From Robbsia betulipollinis (GTDB taxonomy: Bacteria; Pseudomonadota; Gammaproteobacteria; Burkholderiales; Burkholderiaceae): 64,000 nt of DNA. Under the pieces are notes generated by a model. That model was not told where the DNA came from, did not search any database, and saw only the letters and a list, made by a program, of their open reading frames with translations. Every line of letters starts with the position of its first letter. Position 1 is the first letter of the stretch. The position numbers and the translations under genes were made by a program. The stretch spans positions 496,001 through 560,000 of the forward strand of contig NZ_JAPMXC010000001.1 of the NCBI RefSeq assembly GCF_026624755.1, in the 5' to 3' direction. Positions 54,719 through 63,959 of this stretch are shown in pieces.

Positions 54719-55389
54719 CCGTCGCCCCCTGCGCCTCCGCCGACGATCGCGACACCGGAACTGGTACCCAGTCGCGTGGCGCCAGCCTCGATCATCGCCA
54801 GCGCGGTTGCGCGGTCGCGCACGCCGCCCGATGCCTTCACGCCGATATGTTCGCCCACCACGCGGCGCATCAGACGTACATCCTCCAGCGTCGCGCCGGC
54901 CTTGCCGAAGCCGGTCGAGGTTTTGACGAACGCGACGTTTAGATCGCGGCAGATTTCGCACGCCCGTATCTTCTGCGCTTCATCGAGCAGACAGGTTTCG
55001 AGAATCACCTTCAACGGCACCGCGTCACACGCCTGTTTGACCAGCGCGATATCGGCGCGCACATCGTCGAACAGCCCATCCTTCAGCCAGCCGATATTCA
55101 GCACCATGTCGATCTCGCCGGCACCCGCGACGATCGCGCGTTGCGCCTCGAACGCCTTGGTATCGCTCAGACCCGCACCCAGCGGAAAACCCACGACCGC
55201 GCAGACCTTGACCGCGCTGCCCTTCAGCAGATCCGCGGCGAACGGCACCTGGGCCGAATTCACGCACACGGAAAAAAAGCCATGTGCCTGCGCCTCCCCG
55301 CACAGCTTGCGGATCTGCTCGCGGCTGGCGTCGGCTGCGAGCAGGGTATGATCGACGTACTTCGCCACCGTTGCGGGTTCGACATTCAT
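54712..55389 (-). CDS. deoC: Deoxyribose-phosphate aldolase
   Basis: A 225-residue class I aldolase that splits 2-deoxyribose-5-phosphate to glyceraldehyde-3-phosphate and acetaldehyde. The Schiff-base Lys156 is in FVKTSTGF; the proton-relay Asp94 ([15 protein letters not shown]) and Lys185 (VKASGG) are also present. It is divergent from a DeoR-type regulator with a strong palindrome at 55447-55468 between them, and near a ribokinase-family gene. Together these suggest deoxyribose or deoxynucleoside use. Confidence 0.94.
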   Translation of the reverse strand: MNVEPATVAKYVDHTLLAADASREQIRKLCGEAQAHGFFSVCVNSAQVPFAADLLKGSAVKVCAVVGFPLGAGLSDTKAFEAQRAIVAGAGEIDMVLNIGWLKDGLFDDVRADIALVKQACDAVPLKVILETCLLDEAQKIRACEICRDLNVAFVKTSTGFGKAGATLEDVRLMRRVVGEHIGVKASGGVRDRATALAMIEAGATRLGTSSGVAIVGGGAGGDGY

Positions 55390-55446
55390 GCGAAACGACT
55401 CCTCGAAGATTCGCGACCTGCGCGAAAGTTATTTAATTCACAATAA

Positions 55447-55468
55447 GTGTTAACATATTAACACTTCG
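55447..55468. promoter_or_regulatory. Candidate DeoR-type operator
   Basis: A perfect inverted repeat with nine-base arms AAGTGTTAA / TTAACACTT around CATA, between deoC and its divergent DeoR-type gene. Its place and strong symmetry fit a shared operator. Confidence 0.65.
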
Positions 55469-55509
55469 GATGCCTGCTTCATTCCCTTTGAACGTTTCCT
55501 GGAAGATCG

Positions 55510-56274
55510 ATGGAGAGCAAACGAACCGTCCGTCTCAAGTCCGTCGCCCAGACCCTGCAAAAGCAGAACGCGATTCATCTGCGCGACATGGCGGAACTAC
55601 TCGACGTCTCGGAAATGACCCTGCGCCGCGATCTCGACCAGCACGACGGTGACCTGCGCCTGCTGGGCGGCTACATCACGCGCATCGCCGATCCCGCGGA
55701 AACCAGCGATTACCGCGTGAACGAGCAGGACAGCCGGCAGATCGAGGAAAAACGCCGCATCGGACGTCTTGCGGCGGCGTTCGTGCGACAGGGCGATACC
55801 ATCTTTCTCGATTGCGGCACCACGACGCCATTCGTCGTCGATTTCATTCCCGACGACCTGGCTTTCACCGCGGTGTGCAACTCGCTGAACGTATTGCTGC
55901 GACTGCAGCAAAAACCGAACTGCACCATCATCCTCTGCGGCGGCACCTTCCACCGCCACAATCTTGTTTTCGAAAATCGTACGGAGAGCAGCGTCCTCGA
56001 CGGCATCCGGCTGGCCCATGCCTTCATTTCGGCGGCGGGCGTGAGCCGACAATTCGGCGTCACCTGCTTCAACCTCGATGAGGTCGATGTCAAGCGCAAG
56101 GTGCTGCGTCAGGCGCAGCAATGTCTGCTGCTCGCCGACCACACGAAATTCGATACAGTGCGCGCGGCCTACTTCGCCGAGCTGGCGGATTTCCACTTCG
56201 TAGTCAGCGACAAGAAGATTTCCCGCGATTATCGGGACTTCTTCACGGCCGGAGAGACGCGATTACTGATCTAA
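55510..56274 (+). CDS. DeoR-family transcriptional regulator
   Basis: A 254-residue regulator with an N-terminal DeoR helix-turn-helix (VRLKSVAQTLQKQNAIHLRDMAELLDVSEMTLRRDLDQH) and a C-terminal sugar-phosphate sensor domain of the isomerase type (FLDCGTTTPFVVDFIP; ILCGGTFHRHNLVFEN). It is divergent from deoC and should repress it until a phosphorylated sugar such as deoxyribose-5-phosphate binds. The operator candidate lies 41 bases before its ATG, so it is likely autoregulated. Confidence 0.9.
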   Translation: MESKRTVRLKSVAQTLQKQNAIHLRDMAELLDVSEMTLRRDLDQHDGDLRLLGGYITRIADPAETSDYRVNEQDSRQIEEKRRIGRLAAAFVRQGDTIFLDCGTTTPFVVDFIPDDLAFTAVCNSLNVLLRLQQKPNCTIILCGGTFHRHNLVFENRTESSVLDGIRLAHAFISAAGVSRQFGVTCFNLDEVDVKRKVLRQAQQCLLLADHTKFDTVRAAYFAELADFHFVVSDKKISRDYRDFFTAGETRLLI

Positions 56275-56315
56275 GCGTTCCAGCAACCGGTATCGCGTAC
56301 GCCAGGATGGCGGTT

Positions 56316-56415
56316 CAGGCACGGCCGGTCTAGGCACGGCCGGTCTAGGCACGGCCGGTCCAGGCACGGCCGGTCCAGGCACGGCCGGTCCAGGCACGGC
56401 CGGTCCAGGCACGGC
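56316..56415. repeat. 15-base tandem repeat YAGGCACGGCCGGTC x6.7
   Basis: Six full 15-base copies (variants differ only at the first base, C or T) and a partial seventh lie in the gap between the ends of the DeoR-type gene and the ribokinase gene. The unit contains the palindrome GGCCGG/CCGGCC. Confidence 0.92.
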
Positions 56416-56426
56416 GACGCGCCCGG

Positions 56427-57356
56427 TTATTCGAAGCCGATTTCGCGTAGAAACGTTTCGAACGCCGGCGCGTCGGGATAGGAGGACTGGGTCCCGAGCC
56501 CGGTGACCGAACACGCCGAATACGCGACCGCATACGTGATCGCGCGACGGATATCGCCGCCCGTACACCAGTGATGGACAAAGCAGCCGATGAAGGCATC
56601 GCCGGCACCGGTGGTATCGCGCGCCGCGACCTTGCGGCCGTCGACGCGAAATTCCCCTTCCGCCCCCACGTACAACGCACCGGCCTCGCCTAGCGTCACG
56701 ATCACGTGACGCACGCCGAGCGCCGTCAATTCGCGCGCCGCCGCGAACGCGGCGTCCATCGAATCGACGACGCGACCGGTGATCAGCGCCAGTTCGGTTT
56801 CGTTCGGAATCAGGAAGTCCAGCCGCGCCAGATGCGCGGGACTCAGGCCCGCGAGCGCGGGCGCCGGGTTGAGCAGGACCGGAATGCCGCGTCGGCAAGC
56901 ATAATCGATGGCCGCATAGACCGTTTCGAGCGTGATTTCGAGTTGCAGTACGATCAGTCCGCATTCGGCGAGCGCCGCATCCGCCCGCTCGATGTCCGCC
57001 GCGTCCAGATGCGCGTTCGCGCCCTTCACGATCAGGATGCTGTTGTGCGAGTCGGCCTGCACGAAGATCGGCGCGACGCCGCTCGGAACGCCGGGCACGC
57101 GCGTCACATGTTGCGTGTCCACGCCGAATTTCTCGAAATTGGCGAGGGTATTGTCGGCGAACATGTCGTCGCCCACCTTGCTGACCATCAGCACGTCGCT
57201 GCCCAGCTTCGCCGCGGCGATCGCCTGGTTCGCTCCCTTGCCGCCGCAGCCCAGCGCGAAGCCGGGGGCCTCCAGCGTCTCGCCCTGGGCGGGCATCCTG
57301 TCGATATACGTGATCAGATCGACCATATTGCTGCCGATCACTGCGACTCTGCTCAT
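56427..57356 (-). CDS. rbsK: Ribokinase family sugar kinase (ribokinase or deoxyribokinase)
   Basis: A 309-residue PfkB-family kinase. GCGGKGANQAIAAAKLG is the N-terminal signature, VIGSNMVDLITYIDRMP the start, and the C-terminal DTTGAGDAFIGCF holds the catalytic Asp. It phosphorylates ribose or, given its position near deoC and a DeoR-type regulator, possibly deoxyribose at the 5-position. AGGAGCG precedes the ATG at 57356. The frame is open further upstream without family-like sequence. No sugar transporter gene is adjacent. Confidence 0.88.
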   Translation of the reverse strand: MSRVAVIGSNMVDLITYIDRMPAQGETLEAPGFALGCGGKGANQAIAAAKLGSDVLMVSKVGDDMFADNTLANFEKFGVDTQHVTRVPGVPSGVAPIFVQADSHNSILIVKGANAHLDAADIERADAALAECGLIVLQLEITLETVYAAIDYACRRGIPVLLNPAPALAGLSPAHLARLDFLIPNETELALITGRVVDSMDAAFAAARELTALGVRHVIVTLGEAGALYVGAEGEFRVDGRKVAARDTTGAGDAFIGCFVHHWCTGGDIRRAITYAVAYSACSVTGLGTQSSYPDAPAFETFLREIGFE

Positions 57357-57788
57357 CAAGCGCTCCTGTGCCCGAACCGGTGTTGGGCGTCCCAAAATTG
57401 TTATTTTAGTCACATGTTTTGTGAATATTAAACCATTTTCGGGAAAACGGGGCGGCGTTGACATGCCCCTTTGCTGCCGCGCCATGCGCGACGTCTCACG
57501 CACGATGGCGCGTAGACATCCCGTGGGCATTATCGCGGTCCGTGATGTACCGGCACGTGCCATGTCGGCTACGCCTGGTCGGTGACAACTTCGTCAATCA
57601 GGATGCGGATTCGTTTTTTTTCGTATGAGGAAGGCGCGAATGATCACACTGATCGCTGAGCCTCACGCCGGTCCGGGCAGAGGTTGCATTGCGCGCTATC
57701 CGGCGTGGCATTTTGCAATCGACGTTCGGGCGGCACACGAAGGTCAACCCGCTGCGCATGACCGCGCACGGATATAACGGAGACACGC
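57357..57788. other. 432-base intergenic region
   Basis: This lies between the divergent ribokinase and 505-residue genes. The part near 57395-57440 is AT-rich and probably holds the ribokinase promoter. An eight-T run lies at 57614-57621. I see no small gene and no TTCG-N16-TTCG (hrp-type) box. Confidence 0.5.
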
Positions 57789-59306
57789 ATGGCCCCTGGT
57801 CCGATCACCCCCGCTCCATCGAATGCAAGTGTTCATACGGCGCCAACCGGTACGACGCCGGAAGGCAGCACCTCCCGGCCTTCCGGCGGGAAGCGACCGG
57901 CGTCGCGGGCACCAAGCGGGGAGCTTGCCCCGCTTTCCCGGTCACCAAGCCGCACGAGTCCCGACCGTGCCCCCAGCCCCGCCCCAAGCCGCCCGCGCGC
58001 ATCGCTGCCTGGATCCGAACGGGAAAGCCGCAGACCCTCGATCCATGCGGAAGCAGCGGCCGACGGCACGGTGGCCGAAGTGATGGAGACGCACGACACC
58101 GGGGCGGCCCGCCAACAGGCGCGCTCGACTGCGCCCTCCATTGGGCAGGCGGCGGCCTCCCTCACGGCGGAGTTCTTCGGCAAGGCCGCGGCGTCGGGCA
58201 TGCATTTCGGCGCCACGAGCAATTTCACGCAAGCCGGCGTCAGCCATCTCCTGGGCCAGATGTTCCTTGAAAAATACCCCGTCACGGGAGCCGCCATCAC
58301 AGCGACCGCGACCGCGCTGCCCCTCGCGTTCATGCATGCGTTCGCCGAGGTGGTCGTCCGCACGGCCGTGCTGCAACAGGGCGGCCACAAGTTGCGGGAA
58401 TGGAAAGCCAACGAATTGTTTCCGGGTGACGCGGCCGCGCAAAAGTCGTTCAAGACACTGCAAGGCGCCTCGAAAATCGGCAGTACCCTCGGCAACGCCA
58501 TAGGCTTGGCGTCGTTCTGCATCGTGCAGGGCGGCCGCAGCGCGATGGGGTTTTCAAGCCCGGCGTCGGCGACGGCGGGTTCCGCCATCGCGGGCGGGAC
58601 CATGGCATTTTTTCATACCCTTGTCGCAATGACGACCGGACAGAAGACCGGGGAAGGCCAGTTCGAACACACCCACGGAACGATGAAAGTCAGCCCGAAG
58701 GACACGCTCGACGAGATAAAAAGCGCGGTCGAAAGCGTGATCAAGAAAGGCGGTTCGATCGAACAGATGCAGCACGGGATGCACAATATCGTCGTGGGCC
58801 GGGGCGTGGGCGCCCTGCTCGGGCTGATGTCGTCGCTCATCTACAAGGCAAGCAACGAGGCAGCGCATGGCACGCCCGAAAACCCGGGCCAGGCATTCCA
58901 ACAAACGGCCACTGCTACCTTCATGCTTCTCGGTCTTTTCTTCTTTTCGAACCTGGGCCTCGCAAAACGAAGTACCTTGTCGGAAAATGATCCCCTGTTC
59001 GAAAGCACCAAGAACACGCTCATCGATGCGTTCAATATCGAGGACGCCGTCGCCAACGGCTCCTTGACGGAAATCACCAAAAAATTGGGCGACGGTCCCG
59101 TGGCCAAAAGCGCCCAGCAGGTGGCGAAAGGTGCCGACATAGCGAACAAGGCCGTGTCGGAGCTTTCGAAGTTGCCTGGCAATATCGCCCTGGATGCCAT
59201 TGACGCCATGAAAAGACAGATTGAGGCGAAAATGACGGGAGAGGGCCAGGCCGCGGCCCCCGCCGGAGATGGGCGTGACGACCTCGAAATGGGCGCACCG
59301 CAGTAG
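57789..59306 (+). CDS. Unrecognised protein with disordered N-terminus and hydrophobic segments (effector-like)
   Basis: I do not recognise this 505-residue protein. Residues 1-85 are made up largely of Pro, Ser, Arg, Ala and Thr with no Cys, Tyr or Trp. Hydrophobic stretches follow at about 164-195, 234-247, 262-283, 334-353 and 372-393, separated by amphipathic polar helices, and the C-terminus (about 395-505) is soluble and helical. There is no Sec signal. Such a build is seen in type III effectors and translocator-like proteins that enter host membranes, but no secretion genes are in the window. GGAGACACGC precedes the ATG. It is a single gene, and codon use is less GC-rich than its neighbours. 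Confidence 0.75.
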   Translation: MAPGPITPAPSNASVHTAPTGTTPEGSTSRPSGGKRPASRAPSGELAPLSRSPSRTSPDRAPSPAPSRPRASLPGSERESRRPSIHAEAAADGTVAEVMETHDTGAARQQARSTAPSIGQAAASLTAEFFGKAAASGMHFGATSNFTQAGVSHLLGQMFLEKYPVTGAAITATATALPLAFMHAFAEVVVRTAVLQQGGHKLREWKANELFPGDAAAQKSFKTLQGASKIGSTLGNAIGLASFCIVQGGRSAMGFSSPASATAGSAIAGGTMAFFHTLVAMTTGQKTGEGQFEHTHGTMKVSPKDTLDEIKSAVESVIKKGGSIEQMQHGMHNIVVGRGVGALLGLMSSLIYKASNEAAHGTPENPGQAFQQTATATFMLLGLFFFSNLGLAKRSTLSENDPLFESTKNTLIDAFNIEDAVANGSLTEITKKLGDGPVAKSAQQVAKGADIANKAVSELSKLPGNIALDAIDAMKRQIEAKMTGEGQAAAPAGDGRDDLEMGAPQ

Positions 59307-59363
59307 CACGGCCGCCCTTCCTGAGTCAACCCGGCAGCCTTCGCGACACGAGAACGGGCGCGA

Positions 59364-59394
59364 GCGGTACGGCGGATCGAGATCGCCGTACCGC
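59364..59394. other. Stem-loop between convergent genes
   Basis: GCGGTACGGCG pairs perfectly with CGCCGTACCGC over a nine-base loop, between the ends of the 505-residue gene and kgtP. No T-run follows on either strand, so it may be a weak or Rho-assisted terminator or an mRNA-end stabiliser. Confidence 0.45.
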
Positions 59395-59399
59395 GGCGC

Positions 59400-60701
59400 C
59401 TACGGCGCCTCGTCCAGATATCCCTCGCCCGGCCGCGGCAACCGCCAGGAAAAGAACAGGCCGATGACGATCAGCGCGGTCACATACCAATAAAACGCGC
59501 TTTCGATCCCCGCCGACTTGAGCATCAGGCCGACGAACTCGGCCGAGCCCCCGAAGACCGCGTTGGCGATGGCATACGCCAGCCCGACACCCAGTGCCCT
59601 GACCTCGGGGGGAAACACCTCGGCCTTGATCAGGCCGCTGATCGACGTATAGAGACTCACCACGGCCAGCGCCACCACCAGCAGACCGAACGCCGCCCAG
59701 GGGCTGCGCACGTCCCGCAGCGCCGTGAGCAGCGGCACCGTCAGCAACGCGCCGAGAATGCCGAAGGCGAACATGGAATTGCGGCGGCCGATGCGGTCCG
59801 ACAACGCGCCGAACAGGGGCTGCATCAGCATGTAGACGAACAGGGCGCCCGTCATCACGAAACTCACCGTCTTGGCCGGCATGCCGGCGGTGTTGACCAG
59901 GTACTTCTGCATGTACGTCGTGAACGTGTAGAAGATCAGCGAGCCGCCCGCGGTATAGCCCACCACGGTGACGAAGACCGCCTTGTGCCTGAACAGGCCC
60001 TTCAGGGAACCCGCGTCCTTGTGGGTGCGCGATGCCTCGGATGCCGTCTCGGCCAGGGAACGGCGTAAATTCAGGGAAACGACCGCGGAAAGGGCGCCGA
60101 GCGCGAACGGGATGCGCCATCCCCAGGCATGCAGTTGCGCATCGCTCAGCACCGCCTGCAGAATGACGATCACCAGCACCGCCAGCAACTGCCCGCCGAT
60201 CAACGTCACGTACTGAAACGACGCGAAGAATCCGCGCTCGCCGCGCAGCGCGATTTCGCTCATATACGTGGCGCTGGTACCGTATTCGCCCCCCACCGAC
60301 AAGCCCTGAAACAGACGGGCGATCAGCAGCAGCAAGGGCGCGACGGCGCCGATGCTGGCATAGGTCGGCAAGCAGGCGATCAGCAGAGAGCCGCCGCACA
60401 TCATCGTGATGGCGATCAGCATCGATTTGCGGCGGCCATGCCTGTCGGCGATACGCCCGAACAACCAGCCGCCGATCGGCCGCATGAGAAAACCCGCCGC
60501 GAAAACGCCCGCGGTATTCAGCAATTGGCTGGTGTGATCCCCCTTCGGAAAAAAAGAAGCCGCGAAATATAATGAACAAAAAGAATAAACGTAAAAATCG
60601 AACCACTCTACAAGATTACCGGACGACGCACCCACGATGGCGAGAATTCGTTTCCTGCGGTCCATGGCGATTGCTTTCGTGCTCGGGGGCATGACTGCCA
60701 T
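59400..60701 (-). CDS. kgtP: MFS dicarboxylate/alpha-ketoglutarate permease
   Basis: A 433-residue carrier of the metabolite:H+ symporter family, the same length as E. coli KgtP. The start region [64 protein letters not shown] and [13 protein letters not shown] are characteristic. It probably imports 2-oxoglutarate or a related acid. AGGAG sits eight bases before the ATG at 60701. The 285-base upstream region (60702-60986) is AT-rich at 60860-60940, with a small GATTCA/TGAATC hairpin, and holds no gene. Confidence 0.87.
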   Translation of the reverse strand: MAVMPPSTKAIAMDRRKRILAIVGASSGNLVEWFDFYVYSFCSLYFAASFFPKGDHTSQLLNTAGVFAAGFLMRPIGGWLFGRIADRHGRRKSMLIAITMMCGGSLLIACLPTYASIGAVAPLLLLIARLFQGLSVGGEYGTSATYMSEIALRGERGFFASFQYVTLIGGQLLAVLVIVILQAVLSDAQLHAWGWRIPFALGALSAVVSLNLRRSLAETASEASRTHKDAGSLKGLFRHKAVFVTVVGYTAGGSLIFYTFTTYMQKYLVNTAGMPAKTVSFVMTGALFVYMLMQPLFGALSDRIGRRNSMFAFGILGALLTVPLLTALRDVRSPWAAFGLLVVALAVVSLYTSISGLIKAEVFPPEVRALGVGLAYAIANAVFGGSAEFVGLMLKSAGIESAFYWYVTALIVIGLFFSWRLPRPGEGYLDEAP

Positions 60702-60986
60702 GTATCGTCTCCTGCCGCCGCCGCGCGGCCGGCTCGTTATTTTTTTGCGAAAGACGGCCGCCGGGGGGACGGCCGCGACATACTCCTGTTTCTCGCGGGA
60801 GATTTCGATCGACTTAATAAAAAAACTGCCGCGGAAAGAGCAGCAGATTACAGCAATTCATTAAAATCATCTAATCCGGTTTTATACTTATGCTGATAAT
60901 ATAAATATTAAATTCAAGATTCATTTTTTCTGAATCGAACGCAATGCGCGGAATACGTTGCGTGACGGCGGCGACGGCGCGGCCGA

Positions 60987-61919
60987 TCAGCGTTGCGCCA
61001 TTCCCAGCGCACGGCGCACGGTGGCGAGCAAGGTCGGCCAGACCGGCGGCACCGGCATCACTTCATCGAAGTGTCCGGCGTCGGGAATGACGATGGTGCG
61101 CACCCGGTCGCCGGCCTGCGTGGCACGCGCCGCGTACCGGCGCGCGAGTTCCGGCGGCGCCACCCCGTCCTCCGCGCCATTGATCGCCACCGTGGCGATT
61201 CCGGTGGGCAACATCGCGGCGGGCGAGGTATCCGCGTAGACGTCCGTGCGTGCGGCGTCGGGCGTCCCGGTCAGCGCGGCGACGTCCAGGCCGCAGGCAT
61301 CGCGAATCGCGTCGGCGTCGCGGCGTAGATCCAGCAGGCCACCCAGCGTCACCACATGGGAGATGGGCAAAGGGTTTGTCACCGCCAACGGGCTGCCGGC
61401 GGGAATACGTGCGCGGGCCGCCGCCCAGAGCGCCAGTTGCGCGCCGGCCGAATGCCCCACCGCCACCACCCGGCGCGTGTCGATACCGACGTCCGGCGCG
61501 GTCTTCACCAGCAGATCGATGGCGGCGTCGACATCGCGGTAGGTCCCGGGATAGCCCCCTCCCGCTTCGTCCACGCGACGGTACTCGACATTCCACACCG
61601 CGATGCCCTGGCTCGCGAAGGCGGCGGCCAGCGCGCGGAGCTGCGTCAACCCCTGGTACTGGCTGTTCCAGCAACCGCCGTGCAGCAGCACCACGACGGG
61701 AAACGGGCCGTTGCCTTCAGGCAGGAAAAGTTCGGCTTTTTGGGACGCCGCGCCGCCGTAGCGGAAGGTCGCGTCCGGCGACGGGCCGGTGAGCGCCATA
61801 TAGGTTTCCAGGCTGGCGGGAGCGGCCTGCCCGGCAATCGCGCATGTCGCTAGCCCGACGGCCAGGACCGCTGCGCCGAGTCTTACGGTTTTCCGGGTCC
61901 GGCAAGCCGAATACCGCAC
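60987..61919 (-). CDS. Secreted alpha/beta hydrolase (esterase)
   Basis: A 310-residue hydrolase with an N-terminal signal peptide (hydrophobic core about 15-30, ending near QAAP). The oxyanion motif HGG (VVLLHGGCWNSQYQG), nucleophile Ser in GHSAGAQLALW, acid in NGAEDGVAP and His in PDAGHFDEV complete the catalytic set; it belongs to the BD-FAE/carboxylesterase group. The start is a GTG with CTGGAGGA upstream, better than an ATG 17 codons earlier. It acts on an ester in the periplasm; the substrate is unknown. Confidence 0.82.
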   Translation of the reverse strand: MRYSACRTRKTVRLGAAVLAVGLATCAIAGQAAPASLETYMALTGPSPDATFRYGGAASQKAELFLPEGNGPFPVVVLLHGGCWNSQYQGLTQLRALAAAFASQGIAVWNVEYRRVDEAGGGYPGTYRDVDAAIDLLVKTAPDVGIDTRRVVAVGHSAGAQLALWAAARARIPAGSPLAVTNPLPISHVVTLGGLLDLRRDADAIRDACGLDVAALTGTPDAARTDVYADTSPAAMLPTGIATVAINGAEDGVAPPELARRYAARATQAGDRVRTIVIPDAGHFDEVMPVPPVWPTLLATVRRALGMAQR

Positions 61920-61989
61920 GGCGATTTCCTCCAGGTCGCACGTGCCGCCGGGTCGCGTCGCGCTCCGCACGGAGCCCCCAGGCGAGGGT

Positions 61990-62418
61990 TTATGCGTCTA
62001 CGCCGATGATCACGCTGGACGCCTTGAAGATCGCCGTCGCCGGCTTGCCGGCCGCCAGGCCCAGACGCGCCGCGCTTTCGTTCGTCACGATCGCGACCAC
62101 TTCCGCGCCGCCATCCACCGCGATCACGACTTCGGCGTTGACCGCGCCGAGCGTCAACCGGGACACCGTACCGGCCAGACGATTGCGGGCGGACACCTGG
62201 TTGTCGGCCGCGTCCACCATGACGATGATCGACGAGGCCTTGACCAGCGCAAAGGCGGCCGTGCCCGCCGCCAGCCCGAGCGACGCGGCACTGCCATGCG
62301 TGATGACCGCGACGATCTCGATGCCTTCGTCCGAACGCAGGAGAATCTCGTCGTTGACCGCGCCTTGCTTGACGTCGGTCACCTTGCCGGAAAAATGATT
62401 GCGGGCACTCGTTCGCAT
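61990..62418 (-). CDS. Di-Mop molybdate-binding protein (ModG-like)
   Basis: A 142-residue protein made of two Mop/TOBE repeats: NHFSGKVTDVKQGAVNDEILL...VKASSIIVMVD and NRLAGTVSRLTLGAVNAEVVI...FKASSVIIGVD. The size and double repeat match the ModG-type cytoplasmic molybdate/tungstate storage proteins that assemble into trimers. An ATG at 62439 would add seven residues. It lies 70 bases before the hydrolase gene and may be cotranscribed with it, though no functional link is evident. Confidence 0.88.
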   Translation of the reverse strand: MRTSARNHFSGKVTDVKQGAVNDEILLRSDEGIEIVAVITHGSAASLGLAAGTAAFALVKASSIIVMVDAADNQVSARNRLAGTVSRLTLGAVNAEVVIAVDGGAEVVAIVTNESAARLGLAAGKPATAIFKASSVIIGVDA

Positions 62419-62540
62419 GGAATATCGCTGGTTGCGCATCGCACCCGGCCCGCGCAGGGGACGGCTGGATGCAGGTGAAAGGAGCTACGGGATGGCAATG
62501 CCGGGAGGATACCCGGATGTCGCCATTGTATCGGCAAAAA

Positions 62541-63050
62541 TCAGCGGACCGGCGACGCAACGATAGATGTGGCGCGCTTGCTCATTTCGAGGGCGAACGC
62601 GTTGTAGCCAAGTTCCTCGTACAGGCGCACGGCGGACGCGTTGAACGTCCATACCGTCAGCCGGACCTCGGCCGCGCCCCGCGCCACCGCCCAGGATTCC
62701 GCGAGGCCGATCAACGCGCGGCCGATGCCCTGCCCCCGCTGCGCGTCGCTCACGCCCACCGAACGGATCTGGGCGAACCGGAGCGGCTGCATCAAGGGGC
62801 TGGTGGGGCGCGACAGCTGTACCGTGATGAAGCCTACGGCGAGGCTGGCTCGTTCGGCGACGAACGCCGCGTGATCCCCGCCCTGCAGACTGATCTCCCA
62901 GTGCGCGCTGTCCCGTTGCGGGTCGGAGCAGGCATCCCGATAGATGTCGGGACGCGCGCGATGGTGAATGCTATTGAGCGACTGTCCCAGTTCGCAAATC
63001 GCCGGAAGGTCCGACGCGACGGCGGGACGGTACGTTACCGCGGCATGCAT
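62541..63050 (-). CDS. GNAT family N-acetyltransferase
   Basis: A 169-residue acetyltransferase. The acetyl-CoA loop is SVGVSDAQRGQGIGRALIGLAESWA, followed by WTFNASAVRLYEELGYNAFALEMSK, the usual end of the family. The N-terminus is VTYRPAVASDLPAICELG. The substrate is unknown. The start may be ATG 63050 or 63074; the latter would leave three bases after the binding-protein gene. Confidence 0.85.
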   Translation of the reverse strand: MHAAVTYRPAVASDLPAICELGQSLNSIHHRARPDIYRDACSDPQRDSAHWEISLQGGDHAAFVAERASLAVGFITVQLSRPTSPLMQPLRFAQIRSVGVSDAQRGQGIGRALIGLAESWAVARGAAEVRLTVWTFNASAVRLYEELGYNAFALEMSKRATSIVASPVR

Positions 63051-63077
63051 CGCGCAGGATTCGTCCGGGCGCATTCG

Positions 63078-63959
63078 TCAGGGTTGTTTGGCGGCGGGCA
63101 CGACCACGCCCGTCAGGTGATGGCGCGCCACCGCGGCCGCGATGAAGCCATCGCGCAGCATCAGCGCGACGAAGGCGTCGAGCCAGGCGGCCGCGTCGGC
63201 GCCATGCCGCGCGCCGATTCCCAGTGCCTGCTGGATATACGTGAACGGCGCGTCGAGCAGCCGCACGCCGTCGAGCTGGCGCGCCTCGGACACCAGTTGC
63301 GTCTTGATGCCGGCGGCGACCGCGGACGGGTCGGCCATGAAGGCCTTGATGACGGCGGCCGCGCCATCGGCCCGAACCAGTTCGGCATGCCGCAGGGCAC
63401 CACCCAGATAGAGATCGTAGGCGCTGCCCTTGGCGACCACGACGCGCACGCCGGGCCGGTCGACATCGTCCGGAGACTGAAACGCGGCGTCGCGATGCAC
63501 GAGATAATTCGCCAGGAGCAGCAGATAGGGCGCAGTGAAATGGATGGCGCCGCCGCTGCCGTGCGCCAGCGCGAAGAAACCGATATCCGAGCGATCCCGG
63601 GTAACGGCGTCCACCGACAGGGACGCCTCGGTGACGGTGATCATTTCCAGCGGCAAATCGAGCCGCCGCGCGAGTTCCCGGGCAAGATCGACGGAAATGC
63701 CGGACAGGCGTCCGGTGTCGGGCGCGCGCTCTGCCAGCAAGGGATTGCCGACATTGACCGATACGCGCAAGGTGCCGGACGGCGCGAAGGCCCGCTGCAA
63801 CGCGGCATCCACCGGCGGCAACGCGGACGCCGGGGAACCGCCGGCGGGCGCGGGATCGACGGCCGCGGCCGCCGCGAGCCGTGCGAATCCTCCTCCCGCA
63901 GCCGCGGCCAACACCGCACCGCCTTTCAGAAAAGTCCGCCTGTGAAGATGTTCGGTCAT
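63078..63959 (-). CDS. ABC-type solute-binding protein, Tat-exported
   Basis: A 293-residue periplasmic binding protein of the amino acid family (SBP_bac_3). It starts with a twin-arginine signal (HRRTFLKGGAVLAAAAGGG). The mature part shows SGTLRVSVNVGNPLLAER, LSGISVDLARELARRLDLPLEMI and IGFFALAHGSGGAIHFTAPYLL. GGAGCG precedes the ATG at 63959. Tat export is unusual for this family. No permease or ATPase is seen before the window ends; they could lie beyond 64000 or be absent. Confidence 0.82.
   Translation of the reverse strand: MTEHLHRRTFLKGGAVLAAAAGGGFARLAAAAAVDPAPAGGSPASALPPVDAALQRAFAPSGTLRVSVNVGNPLLAERAPDTGRLSGISVDLARELARRLDLPLEMITVTEASLSVDAVTRDRSDIGFFALAHGSGGAIHFTAPYLLLLANYLVHRDAAFQSPDDVDRPGVRVVVAKGSAYDLYLGGALRHAELVRADGAAAVIKAFMADPSAVAAGIKTQLVSEARQLDGVRLLDAPFTYIQQALGIGARHGADAAAWLDAFVALMLRDGFIAAAVARHHLTGVVVPAAKQP

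Noticed and set aside
56316-56415. A CRISPR array
   Set aside because: The 15-base units are contiguous with no spacers; it is a simple tandem repeat.
57402-57420. A CRP site near the ribokinase gene
   Set aside because: The half-sites TCACA and TGTGA are in inverted order with a five-base spacer, not TGTGA-N6-TCACA.
57610-57623. An hrp-type promoter box (two TTCG elements) before the 505-residue gene
   Set aside because: The two TTCG elements are six bases apart, not about 16, and no -10 is suitably placed.
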